Assembly: GCA_963733135.1 (NCBI GenBank) | Contig: CAVTBX010000005.1 | Coordinates: forward strand, 62,001-126,000 | Source: CAVTBX01 sp963733135 | GTDB lineage: Bacteria > Actinomycetota > Thermoleophilia > Gaiellales > Gaiellaceae | Direction: 5' to 3' | Length of the DNA: 64,000 bases | Shown: positions 33,018-40,788 of the stretch, piece by piece | Numbering within the stretch: the stretch's first letter is position 1 | How the letters are laid out: each line of letters starts with the position of its first letter | The notes under the pieces: model-generated | Database searches by the model: none | Told to the model about the DNA's origin: nothing | The model's input: only the letters and a program-made list of their open reading frames with translations | Translations under genes and position numbers: made by a program

Positions 33018-34084
33018 CAGACGCCCATCCCGAGACCGATCGGAACGGCGGAATCGGGGCCGGGCTCGGCCTTGACCCGCTTGCCGAACGTCACGGCAAC
33101 GGCCGGATCGCCGACCCGCACCGAGACGCCAATCATCTGCTGCACAGCGGCTGCGAGGCCCGGGAGCTGGGAGCCCCCACCGGCGAGAACGACCTCGCGG
33201 ATCCCGAGCGAGCCTTCCTGCGACTGGTAGAACTGAAGCGACGAGACGAGCTCGCGGCCGAAGCTCTGGAGCCCGAGCGTGATCGCCTCACGGGCCTTCG
33301 CCGCCTGATCCGGCTCGAGCCCCTCGGGGAGTGCGCCGCCCTCCAGGGGAAGTTCCCGCTTGATCCGCTCGGCCTCGTCGACATCGACTTCGAGGGCGCG
33401 CGCGACAGCGCCGGTGAGCGAGGCTCCGCCCCACGCGAGGACACGCGTGAAGTCGCACGTCACGCCGTCCGAGACCGCCAGCGTCGAGCGTTCTGAGCCG
33501 ACCGCGACCGCGACGAGGGCGGCCCGCTCGGTTCCCGGCGCGACCGCCACGTCGGCCGGCGGAAGGAGCGACCGAAGGAGGGCGAAGGCTTCCAGGTCGA
33601 TCCCGACGAGCTTCACCCCGGCCGCCTTGCAGGCCTGCGTGTAGCCCGAGATCAGATCGCGATAGGCGACGACCAGGAGCACCTTCTTTCGCGGGAGCCC
33701 CTCTGGGTCGCAGTCCTCGGAGAGAACCTGGTAGTCCAGCACCGCCTGGTCGAGCGGTATCGGCAGCGCCTCCTGGGCGCGGAACCGCACGGCGTTCGCG
33801 ACTTGCTTCGGGTCGGCGATGCCCTCGAGCTCGATCGTCCGGACGCCGATCCGGTTGTTGGCGACACCGACCCGGACGGCCCGCTTCGGGAGCTTGTGCT
33901 TCCGGAAGAACGACTTCAGGGCCTGGCCGAGAGCCTCGACCTCTCTCACTTCGCCGCCCATCACGATGCCGCGCGGGAGCGGCTCAGAGGCGATCTGGTG
34001 CACCTCGACAGAGCCGTTGACGGACACGCGGGCAGCGACCAGCCGCGACGCCCCGATCTTCAGTCCGACGATCTCGCGGGCCAC
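33017..34084 (-). CDS. pilM: Type IV pilus actin-like ATPase PilM
   Basis: 355 residues, GTG start directly after the pilT stop. It has the FtsA/MreB-like fold segments: EIVGLKIGASRLVAARVS at the N-terminus, VGIDLEAFAL, and the C-terminal adenosine motif VVLAGGGSQLPGL. PilM sits on the cytoplasmic side, binds the N-terminus of PilN and links the ATPases to the alignment complex. Confidence 0.94.
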   Translation of the reverse strand: MAREIVGLKIGASRLVAARVSVNGSVEVHQIASEPLPRGIVMGGEVREVEALGQALKSFFRKHKLPKRAVRVGVANNRIGVRTIELEGIADPKQVANAVRFRAQEALPIPLDQAVLDYQVLSEDCDPEGLPRKKVLLVVAYRDLISGYTQACKAAGVKLVGIDLEAFALLRSLLPPADVAVAPGTERAALVAVAVGSERSTLAVSDGVTCDFTRVLAWGGASLTGAVARALEVDVDEAERIKRELPLEGGALPEGLEPDQAAKAREAITLGLQSFGRELVSSLQFYQSQEGSLGIREVVLAGGGSQLPGLAAAVQQMIGVSVRVGDPAVAVTFGKRVKAEPGPDSAVPIGLGMGV

Positions 34085-35227
34085 CTAGTTCACCGCCCGC
34101 AGGCTGGAGGCGTCGACGCCGCCTCGCTTCAGGATTCCCTCGAGCTGGTCGGGACGGCTCGAGCGCGCGAGCGCGACCTCGACCGAGACGATGCCCTTCA
34201 TCACGAAGTCGGCGAGGTTCTGCTCGAGGGTCTGCATGCCGCGCTGCGTGCCGGTCTGCATGACCGAGTAGATCTGCTCGACCTTCGCCTGGCGAATCAA
34301 GTTCCGGACGGCGTCGTCTGGGAAGAGGATCTCGACCGCGGCGACCCGGCCGCTGCCGTCGAGACGCGGGAGGAGCGTCTGGGTCACGACGCCCTGGAGC
34401 GTGGCCGCGATCTGGACGCGCACCTGCTCCTGCTGAGCCGCCGGGAAGACATCGATCAGACGGTCGACTGTCGACGGCGCGTCCTGCGTGTGGAGCGTCG
34501 CGAAGACGAGGTGGCCGGTCTCGGCCGCGGTCAGGGCGGTCGCGATGGTCTCGAGGTCGCGCATCTCGCCGAGAAGAATCACGTCGGGGTCCTGGCGGAG
34601 CGCGCCACGGAGAGCATCGGCGAAGCTGGTTGCGTCCGGGCCGATCTCCCGCTGGTTGACGATGCAGCGCTTATGCCGGTGGAGGAACTCGATCGGGTCC
34701 TCGATGGTCATGATGTGGTCGGCCCGCGACTCGTTGATCTCGTCGATGAGCGCCGCGAGCGTGGTCGACTTGCCGGAGCCGGTCGGGCCCGTGACGAGCA
34801 CCAGGCCGCGGGGGCGCTTGCCGAGCTCCGAGATCGATTGCGGCATGCCGAGGTCGGTGAGCGTCTTCAGCTCGGCCGGGATCATCCGGAAAGCCGCGCC
34901 GAGGCTTTCCCGCTGGAAGTAGACATTCACGCGGAAGCGCGCGAGGCCGGGGATCGAGTACGAGACGTCGATCTGGCGCTTGATCTCGAGGTGCTTCTGC
35001 TGCTCGGTGGAGAGGATCCGGTAGAGCAGCCGCTGGGTCTCGTCCGGCATCAGCCGGTCGAACTCCTTCAGGCGCTCGAGCTGGCCCATCACGCGCACGG
35101 TCGGCTCAGCGCCGACGGTGACGTGCAGGTCCGAGGATCCGCGCGCGACCATCTGCTCGAGCAGATCGTCGATCGAGCGGACCGCTCGAGGCTCTGTAAC
35201 TCCATGCGCTGCGTACGTGGCTTCCAT
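34085..35227 (-). CDS. pilT: Type IV pilus retraction ATPase PilT
   Basis: 380 residues from the ATG at 35227 with GGAGGGAG just upstream. Walker A GPTGSGKSTT, Asp box MTIEDPIEF, Walker B region DVILLGEMRD and His box ATLHT are intact. The C-terminal AVRNLIRQ matches the AIRNLIRE motif required for retraction, so this is the true PilT. First gene of the pilT-M-N-O-P operon, with a sigma28-type promoter. Confidence 0.95.
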   Translation of the reverse strand: MEATYAAHGVTEPRAVRSIDDLLEQMVARGSSDLHVTVGAEPTVRVMGQLERLKEFDRLMPDETQRLLYRILSTEQQKHLEIKRQIDVSYSIPGLARFRVNVYFQRESLGAAFRMIPAELKTLTDLGMPQSISELGKRPRGLVLVTGPTGSGKSTTLAALIDEINESRADHIMTIEDPIEFLHRHKRCIVNQREIGPDATSFADALRGALRQDPDVILLGEMRDLETIATALTAAETGHLVFATLHTQDAPSTVDRLIDVFPAAQQEQVRVQIAATLQGVVTQTLLPRLDGSGRVAAVEILFPDDAVRNLIRQAKVEQIYSVMQTGTQRGMQTLEQNLADFVMKGIVSVEVALARSSRPDQLEGILKRGGVDASSLRAVN

Positions 35228-35244
35228 GGCTCCCTCCGCGCCAC

Positions 35245-35272
35245 CTATCGGCAGGCACACGACGCCTCTTGA
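35245..35272 (-). promoter_or_regulatory. Sigma28/WhiG-type promoter of the pilTMNOP operon
   Basis: Minus strand: TCAAG (35272-35268), 15 bp, GCCGATAG (35252-35245), then 17 nt including GGAGGGAG to the pilT ATG. This is one of the closest matches in the set. Confidence 0.78.
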
Positions 35273-35374
35273 GCGGGATCTCAAATCCCTCTTTCGGGTG
35301 CCGGGCCGGCGGCTCCGAAACGCCGATAGAGGCAGTCGAGCCAATTGCCTACGCCAACAAGGAGGAGCGACTAC

Positions 35375-35773
35375 ATGCTCATCGACCGGCTCAGGAAGCG
35401 GATTACGCGCGGTAACTCGGAGAGTGGTTTCACGCTCATCGAGCTCCTCGTCGTGATCATCATCATCGGGATCCTCCTCGCCATCGCGATCCCGTCGTAC
35501 CTCAAGTTCCGCGATCGCGCGAACGACCAGGCCGCGAGGGCCAACGTCCGCGCAGCTGTCCCCGGCGTCGAGGCGTACTTCGCAGACAACGGCACGTACG
35601 TCGGCGTCAACCTGGCCGGCCTGCAGGCGTCTTACGATGCAGGTATCAAGAACGTCAGCTTCGGAACGCTGACCGCGACCACGTACTGCGTGCAGAACGT
35701 CGCGGCGGCCACAGGCCAGAAGCAGTGGCACCTGAACGGCCCCGGTGGCGACATCGTCACGGGTCCCTGCTAG
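35375..35773 (+). CDS. pilA: Major type IV pilin
   Basis: 132 residues from the ATG at 35375, with GGAGGAG seven bases upstream. Positively charged leader, prepilin cleavage site SGFTLIELLVVIIIIGILLA (Glu at +5), then a compact C-terminal domain with two Cys (TYCVQN and the terminal GPC) likely joined by a disulfide. It is the only intact short pilin in the locus and has its own strong terminator. A GCCGATAG sits at 35322-35329 but no matching -35 box is at the usual spacing. Confidence 0.95.
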   Translation: MLIDRLRKRITRGNSESGFTLIELLVVIIIIGILLAIAIPSYLKFRDRANDQAARANVRAAVPGVEAYFADNGTYVGVNLAGLQASYDAGIKNVSFGTLTATTYCVQNVAAATGQKQWHLNGPGGDIVTGPC

Positions 35774-35793
35774 TTCAGGCTCTGGTTCGGTAC

Positions 35794-35826
35794 GAGAGGG
35801 CGCGGGAGACCGCGCCCTCTCTCTTT
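35794..35826 (+). terminator. Intrinsic terminator of pilA
   Basis: GAGAGGGCGCGG pairs with CCGCGCCCTCTC around a GAGA loop (12 bp, perfect), followed by TCTTT. It lies 20 bp after the pilA stop and is the clearest Rho-independent terminator in the window. Confidence 0.9.
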
Positions 35827-35841
35827 AATACGCGCGAGATC

Positions 35842-35869
35842 TCAAGACGGCCTCACGCCGAGCCGATTC
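35842..35869 (+). promoter_or_regulatory. Sigma28/WhiG-type promoter of the 35877 gene
   Basis: TCAAG (35842-35846), 15 bp, GCCGATTC (35862-35869), then seven bases to the ATG at 35877. The very short distance implies a leaderless message. Confidence 0.7.
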
Positions 35870-35876
35870 CTTCCGT

Positions 35877-36869
35877 ATGACGAGCGCCCTCGCGAGATTC
35901 TGGTGGCTCCCCGCGTTCGTGGGCGCCGGGCTCGTCGCGACCATGGATCGCCACGGGGACGCGGGCGACGTGATCTTCTTCGCGCATACCGGCGAGGCGC
36001 TCTGGGAGCCCGCCTGGGTCGACCTCTTCGCAGACCCGGTGCTCCAGAGCGGGCCGCTCCAGCTCGCGGCGCTCGGGACGCTGTCGAAGCTCGCCGACGG
36101 AATCGGCGTCTCGCTCGGCTTCGTTCTCGCCTATGCGGTCGAGCTGGGCTCCATGGCCGCGATCCTTCTCGTCCTGCGCAGGATCACCGCCAAGCGGCTG
36201 CTCCTTCTCGCCGCCTCCGTTGCCGCACTCGTCCTCGGGCTGGCGCAGTCCGCCTACCTGGACGGACATCCCGCGCAGCTCCTCGTGCCGCTCCTCTGGG
36301 TGGTCGCGGGGCTGGCGCTACGCCGCGGTGAGGGCGGCTGGGCAGGAGTCCTCGTCGGTCTCTCCGCCGGCCTCGAGCTGTGGGGCCTGCTCGGGATCTG
36401 CATCTTCGCGGCTGCGCCATCCCGGCGCGCCGCTGTTCAGGGCCTGGTTGGGGCAGGAGTCGTGGCCGGCGTCCTCTTTGCGCCGTTCGTCCTCTTCGGC
36501 GACTTCGCGATGTTCGAGTTCGAGTGGACGGTCGCCGCGGGAACGCTGGTGTCGCTCTTCGTCGAGCCGGGCTCCTCGTATGAGTGGGCCGTGCGGCTGG
36601 TTCAAGCCGCCGCCGCGGTTGGGGCCGGAGCCGGGGTCGCCTGGGTGCTCCGAGGCCGAAGCTCGGTGATCTGGGCCGCACCACTCGCTGCCGTGCTCGT
36701 GCGGCTTCTCTTCGATCCGGTCTTCTACGCGGCCTACCTGCTCGCCCCCCTCACACTCGCGCTCGTCGCCGCTCTCGAGTTCCCGACCGGAGACCTGATC
36801 CGCGAGGCTCGAACGGCCCGGACGGCCAGGCGCGCGCCTGGTCAAGCTCCGGCTGCAATCCGCCGATAG
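35877..36869 (+). CDS. Polytopic membrane protein of the pilus locus
   Basis: 330 residues with about nine hydrophobic segments and a basic C-terminal tail. The overall layout (extracytoplasmic loop with Asp near the N-terminus, DGHPAQLLVPLLWV) is loosely like GT-C-type lipid-linked glycosyltransferases, but I cannot assign it. It carries a promoter of the pilus type, so it is probably pilus-related, possibly in pilin glycosylation (inference). Confidence 0.7.
   Translation: MTSALARFWWLPAFVGAGLVATMDRHGDAGDVIFFAHTGEALWEPAWVDLFADPVLQSGPLQLAALGTLSKLADGIGVSLGFVLAYAVELGSMAAILLVLRRITAKRLLLLAASVAALVLGLAQSAYLDGHPAQLLVPLLWVVAGLALRRGEGGWAGVLVGLSAGLELWGLLGICIFAAAPSRRAAVQGLVGAGVVAGVLFAPFVLFGDFAMFEFEWTVAAGTLVSLFVEPGSSYEWAVRLVQAAAAVGAGAGVAWVLRGRSSVIWAAPLAAVLVRLLFDPVFYAAYLLAPLTLALVAALEFPTGDLIREARTARTARRAPGQAPAAIRR
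36842..36869 (+). promoter_or_regulatory. Sigma28/WhiG-type promoter of the 36879 gene
   Basis: TCAAG (36842-36846), 15 bp, GCCGATAG (36862-36869), nine bases before the ATG at 36879. It lies within the 3' end of the upstream coding region. Confidence 0.75.
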
Positions 36870-36878
36870 AGACGGGGT

Positions 36879-37784
36879 ATGCGGCAAGAGCTACGTCTCC
36901 GTGTGCTGATCCCGATCGCCGTCGTGGCCCTGCTCGGCCTCGGTGTCGGGGCCATGGCGTTCACGGGCACCCCCGAGGAGGAGCCTCTGCCGGCGCCGGT
37001 ACCCCCGGCCTCGACCGGCCAGGACAGGGTGAAGAAGGACAAAGAGCCGAGCGCAAAGACGCAGAAGAGGCAGCTGACGAAGCAGGAGCGCGCGGCCGAG
37101 CGAGTCGCCCGCATGGAGTGGCGGAAGGCCGCGAACCAGATCTGCGCCGGCCTCAATGCCCAGGTCGCCGAGCTCAGCGAGCCGCAGAGCCCCGAAGACA
37201 TCCTTGTGGTGCTCCCCGAGACCGTCGCCCTCGCCGAGTCCGCGCTCACACGGCTCCAGCCGCTTCAGCCTGCCAAGGCAGACGCGCGCAAGGTCGCCGC
37301 GATGCTCGACGAGTTCGCCGCGTTCGTCCGGCTCGAGAAGGCCGCCTCCGAGGCGCTCACGAACCAGGACGTCGCGCGCTTCACGAAGCTGAACGCACGC
37401 GCTTTCCGGCACAACGACCGTGGCAGCGCGATCGCGCGCCGGCTCGGCGCCAGGGCCTGCGCTGCCGGCTCGTCGGCCGACTCGGCGCTCGAACGCGAGC
37501 TCGAGCGTCACAAGGTCGTCGTCGCAGTCCTCTACACGCCCGACGCAGCGCTCGACAGCCTGCTCGTCCGCGAAGCGCGGGCGGGCGCCGCCGACGTACG
37601 GGTGGGCTTCGTCGGGATCACACCGGCAGACACGCGCTCGGCCGCGCTCCTCGCGAAGCGCTACAACGTACGAGCCGCTCCGGCGGTCCTGATCTTCGTC
37701 CGCTGGCGCGGCGCCGTGACGACGTTCACGGACTACGTCGACCGCGAGACGATCGCCCAGGCCGCGGAGAACGCCGGGCTGTGA
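36879..37784 (+). CDS. Membrane-anchored protein with C-terminal thioredoxin-like fold
   Basis: 301 residues. One N-terminal span (LIPIAVVALLGLGVGAMAF), a Pro/Lys linker, a helical region containing Cys in NQICAGLNAQ and RACAAG, and a C-terminal part (KVVVAVLYTPDAALDSLLVR ... YNVRAAPAVLIF) with the thioredoxin pattern of strand, cis-Pro loop and final helix. The CxxC is missing, so it cannot act as a standard disulfide oxidoreductase. It may be a structural partner in pilus assembly. Confidence 0.65.
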   Translation: MRQELRLRVLIPIAVVALLGLGVGAMAFTGTPEEEPLPAPVPPASTGQDRVKKDKEPSAKTQKRQLTKQERAAERVARMEWRKAANQICAGLNAQVAELSEPQSPEDILVVLPETVALAESALTRLQPLQPAKADARKVAAMLDEFAAFVRLEKAASEALTNQDVARFTKLNARAFRHNDRGSAIARRLGARACAAGSSADSALERELERHKVVVAVLYTPDAALDSLLVREARAGAADVRVGFVGITPADTRSAALLAKRYNVRAAPAVLIFVRWRGAVTTFTDYVDRETIAQAAENAGL

Positions 37785-38062
37785 AGAAGTCTGCGGCGCG
37801 GGTCCCCGCGGTCGAAGGCGCTCAGGTCGAGCAGAAGCTGCCGATGCAATCCGCGCGCAAGGACGGCCGCCAGGTCGTGACGCTCCGCTGCGTCGAGTCG
37901 GACGGCGAGTACGTCGTGGACGCCGAGGTCTATCCCGTCTCGGGCCTTCGGGTCGATCCCCTCCGCCCTGGGCCGTACCGCTTTCCCTCGCTCGTACAGG
38001 CGAAGGCCTTCGTGGACGAGGCGATGCAGGCCCTGGCCTTTCTCGGCTGCGAAACCGCGTAG
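37781..38062 (+). CDS. Small conserved-looking protein of unknown function
   Basis: 93 residues, GTG start overlapping the previous stop (GTGA). No signal or membrane segment. It contains two Cys (TLRCVES and the near-terminal LGCETA) and a strand-rich middle (YVVDAEVYPVSGLRVDPLRP). Translational coupling to the thioredoxin-like gene suggests a shared role. No family recognised. Confidence 0.6.
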   Translation: MKKSAARVPAVEGAQVEQKLPMQSARKDGRQVVTLRCVESDGEYVVDAEVYPVSGLRVDPLRPGPYRFPSLVQAKAFVDEAMQALAFLGCETA

Positions 38063-38119
38063 AGAACTGAAACGGCCACGGCCGGGGGACTGTCCCCTTG
38101 GCATGGCTCAGTAGGACGA

Positions 38120-39928
38120 TCAGATGAGGACGCGGCCTAGCTCTTCGAGACTCGTAAGGCCTGAGGCGGCCTTGGCGAGGCCGTCGTCCCAGAGCATCTT
38201 CATGCCGCTCTCCATGGCCGCTCGCTCGAGGTCCTCGCGGCTCGCGTGCCGGGCAGCGAGCGCGCCGAGCTCCTCCGTCATGACCATGAGCTGGTAGACG
38301 CCGATCCGGCCCTTGTAGCCCGTCTGCCCGCACCGGGGGCAGCCGCGCTTGCGATAGAGGCTGATGCCGTCTGCGGCCGCCACCTGCTCGGGCGAGAAGC
38401 GGGCCGCGAGCATCTCCTCGCGCGTCGGGATGTACATCTCGCAACAGTGCGTGCAGAGCTTCCGCGCGAGTCGCTGGGCCAGCACCGCTGAGACAGCTGC
38501 GCCGGTCAAGAACGGCTCGACACCCATCTCGTTGAGCCGCGTCAGAGCGGCCGGAGCATCGTTCGTGTGGAGCGTCGAGAGCACGAAGTGACCGGTGAGT
38601 GCCGCCTCGATCGCCATCTTGGCCGTCTCGACGTCGCGGATTTCGCCGACCATCACGACGTCGGGATCGGAACGCAGGATCGAGCGGAGCGCCGCCGAGA
38701 ACGTCATTCCGGCTCGGGGATTGACCTGCACCTGGTTCAAGCCCGCGAGCCGGTACTCGACCGGGTCCTCGACGGTGATGATGTTGACCTCGGCGCGGTT
38801 GATCTCCGCGAGCGACGCGTAGAGCGTCGTCGACTTACCGGAGCCGGTCGGCCCGGTGACGAGCAGCGCGCCCGTCGGCTTGCGGATGATCTCCTCGAGC
38901 TGAGCGCGCATGTCGTCTGCCAGACCAAGCTCTTCGAGGGTCGGCGCCTTCTTCGACTTGTCGAGGAGGCGCATGACGATCATCTCGCCCTCGACGCTCG
39001 GGAGCACAGCGACACGGATGTCGAGCAAGCGCCCGGCCGCCTTCGCGGACAGCGAGATGCGCCCGTCCTGCGGCTTTCGCCGCTCGGCGATGTCGAGCTT
39101 CGCGAGCACCTTGAGGCGTGTCGTCACGGCCATCGAGAGCCGCTTCGGGATCCGCTGCACCTCGTGGAGAACACCGTCGACCCTGAGCCGAACGACGAGC
39201 GCGTCCTCCTGCGGGTCGAAATGGACGTCCGAGGCGCCGTCCTCGGCCGCCTGGAGGATGATCGAGTTCACGAGCCGGACGAGCGGCGCATCGGAGACCC
39301 CGTCGTCCGCTTCGAGATCGTCCTCGTCGTCGGATTCCGTCTCGACCTCGAGCTCGTCTTCGACGAGCGCCGCACGCTCCCACGCCTCGCTCTGGCGGAT
39401 CTTGCGCCGGAGCTCGATCTCGATGTCCTCGCGCGGCGCAACCCCGATCTCGAGCGTGTGGCGGGTCGCGAGGCGAAGCTCGTCGACCGTCTGGATGTTC
39501 GACGGGTCGGCGATTGCGATCTTCAGGACGTTGCCCTCCAGCGCGTACGGCAGGGCGACCGCGCGCTCGAGCACGTGCGTCGGAATCTCGTCGAGCGCGG
39601 CCTTGTCGATCCCGACCGCGGAAAGGTCGACGAACGGCATGTGATGCGTGGAGGCGAGCACGCGCGCCAGGCCGGACCCGGGCGCGGCGCCTTCGTCGAC
39701 GAGTGCCTTCGCGAGCGAGCCGGTGCCGGCGCGCGAGCGAGCCTGCGCCAGCCGGTCGGGGGCGATCAGCCCAGTCGTCTCGAGGAGATCGGCGACGAGC
39801 TCGGTGATCGGGTTCGGCGCGATGCCTGCGCCACGCAGAGGCTCGCCCGAGATCTCGGGCAGCCGTGACCCCTCACCGCTCGTGCCGGCGCCGGGCCCCC
39901 TGATCTGATGCAGATCGTCGAACTCCAC
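38120..39928 (-). CDS. pilB: Type IV pilus assembly ATPase PilB
   Basis: 602 residues, GTG start. N-terminal MshEN/T2SSE_N region (about 40-180; RLAQARSRAGTGSLAKALVD ... PFVDL) of the kind that binds c-di-GMP in some homologues. An acidic linker (EDELEVETESDDEDDLEADD) follows. The motor has GPTGSGKSTT, VEDPVEY, MVGEIRD and LHTNDA. The zinc tetracysteine CTHC ... CPRC near residue 510 marks assembly ATPases. A sigma28-type -10 lies nine bases upstream. Confidence 0.95.
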   Translation of the reverse strand: MEFDDLHQIRGPGAGTSGEGSRLPEISGEPLRGAGIAPNPITELVADLLETTGLIAPDRLAQARSRAGTGSLAKALVDEGAAPGSGLARVLASTHHMPFVDLSAVGIDKAALDEIPTHVLERAVALPYALEGNVLKIAIADPSNIQTVDELRLATRHTLEIGVAPREDIEIELRRKIRQSEAWERAALVEDELEVETESDDEDDLEADDGVSDAPLVRLVNSIILQAAEDGASDVHFDPQEDALVVRLRVDGVLHEVQRIPKRLSMAVTTRLKVLAKLDIAERRKPQDGRISLSAKAAGRLLDIRVAVLPSVEGEMIVMRLLDKSKKAPTLEELGLADDMRAQLEEIIRKPTGALLVTGPTGSGKSTTLYASLAEINRAEVNIITVEDPVEYRLAGLNQVQVNPRAGMTFSAALRSILRSDPDVVMVGEIRDVETAKMAIEAALTGHFVLSTLHTNDAPAALTRLNEMGVEPFLTGAAVSAVLAQRLARKLCTHCCEMYIPTREEMLAARFSPEQVAAADGISLYRKRGCPRCGQTGYKGRIGVYQLMVMTEELGALAARHASREDLERAAMESGMKMLWDDGLAKAASGLTSLEELGRVLI

Positions 39929-39937
39929 CTGATCTCG

Positions 39938-39965
39938 TTATCGGCCTACGGGGCGAGATCCCTGA
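39938..39965 (-). promoter_or_regulatory. Sigma28/WhiG-type promoter of pilB
   Basis: Minus strand: TCAGG (39965-39961), 15 bp, GCCGATAA (39945-39938), nine bases before the pilB GTG. The -10 is the exact FliA/WhiG consensus; the -35 differs at one position. Confidence 0.7.
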
Positions 39966-40000
39966 GAGGGGGGATCGACAGCGCGGACCTCGCCGCGCGG

Positions 40001-40753
40001 CTAGAAGCCTGCGAGGTACGCGTCGAGCATCTGCTCGCCCGCGAAGAGGGCGACGACGGCGCCGAGCGCCAGGAACGGCCCGAACGGAATCCCCATCTTG
40101 CGGGCCGCGAGCCCGTGCCTGGCGAGCAAGAAGACCGCCGGGACGAGGGCAGCGACCATGCCGATCATCAGCCCGACAGTCACGGTCTTACCAAGCATCG
40201 CGCCGAGGAGGAGGGCGAGCTTGACGTCGCCCATTCCCATCCCGGCCGGATAGGCGAGGAGCGCGAGGAAGAGAAAGAGCGAGGCGCCGAGCGACCCGGC
40301 CACCCACTCGACCGTACGATCGGGCTGAAGAGCGACGTGGGTTACGAGCACGACGCCAAAGGACGGAAGGACGATCAGGTCGGGCAGGATCCGGCGCTCG
40401 ACGTCGATTGCCGAGAGCGCGACCAAGACGGCGCAGAAGAACGCTGCGACGAACGCCTCACCGGTCAGCCCGAACCGGAAGAAGCAGGCTGCGGCGAGAA
40501 CGGCTGTCCCGAGCTCGACGACGACATAGCGGACGCCGATGGGCGCCCCGCACGCCCGGCAACGGCCGCGAAGCGCGACGTAGGAGACGAGCGGGACGTT
40601 GTCGTACCAGGCGATCTCGCGCGCGCATGACAGGCACGCCGAGCGCGGCCTGACGAGCGAGCGGCGCTCGGGGAGCCGTGCGACGAGGACGTTCAGGAAG
40701 CTCCCGACGGCAAGTGCGGGCGCGAAGACGAGTCCGGCGAGGGCGAGCTCCAC
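40001..40753 (-). CDS. pilD: Prepilin peptidase (leader peptidase/N-methyltransferase)
   Basis: 250 residues, GTG start. Cytoplasmic zinc-ribbon cysteines CLSC and CRAC (about 40-72), about seven hydrophobic segments and the two catalytic Asp sites SAIDVERRILPD and GMGDVKLALL. It cleaves and methylates PilA and the pseudopilins. The only copy in the window. Confidence 0.95.
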   Translation of the reverse strand: MELALAGLVFAPALAVGSFLNVLVARLPERRSLVRPRSACLSCAREIAWYDNVPLVSYVALRGRCRACGAPIGVRYVVVELGTAVLAAACFFRFGLTGEAFVAAFFCAVLVALSAIDVERRILPDLIVLPSFGVVLVTHVALQPDRTVEWVAGSLGASLFLFLALLAYPAGMGMGDVKLALLLGAMLGKTVTVGLMIGMVAALVPAVFLLARHGLAARKMGIPFGPFLALGAVVALFAGEQMLDAYLAGF

Positions 40754-40760
40754 CCTCTCT

Positions 40761-40788
40761 CTATCGGCGTGAGGAGCTAGCCGCTTAA
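40761..40788 (-). promoter_or_regulatory. Sigma28/WhiG-type promoter of pilD
   Basis: Minus strand: TTAAG (40788-40784), 15 bp, GCCGATAG (40768-40761), seven bases before the pilD GTG. The -35 overlaps the stop codon of the upstream PilX-like gene. Confidence 0.75.

Noticed and set aside
35322..35329. GCCGATAG upstream of pilA as an eighth sigma28-type promoter
   Set aside because: The -10 matches, but the -35 position at 15 bp reads CGGGC and neighbouring spacings do not help.
35281..35374. Possible c-di-GMP riboswitch in the pilA leader
   Set aside because: The leader has hairpin potential and suits the biology, but the conserved GEMM-I core bases are not present.
38081..38100. GGGGACTGTCCCC palindrome as terminator between convergent genes
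   Set aside because: A one-base centre cannot form a normal hairpin loop and no T-run follows; only a palindrome.
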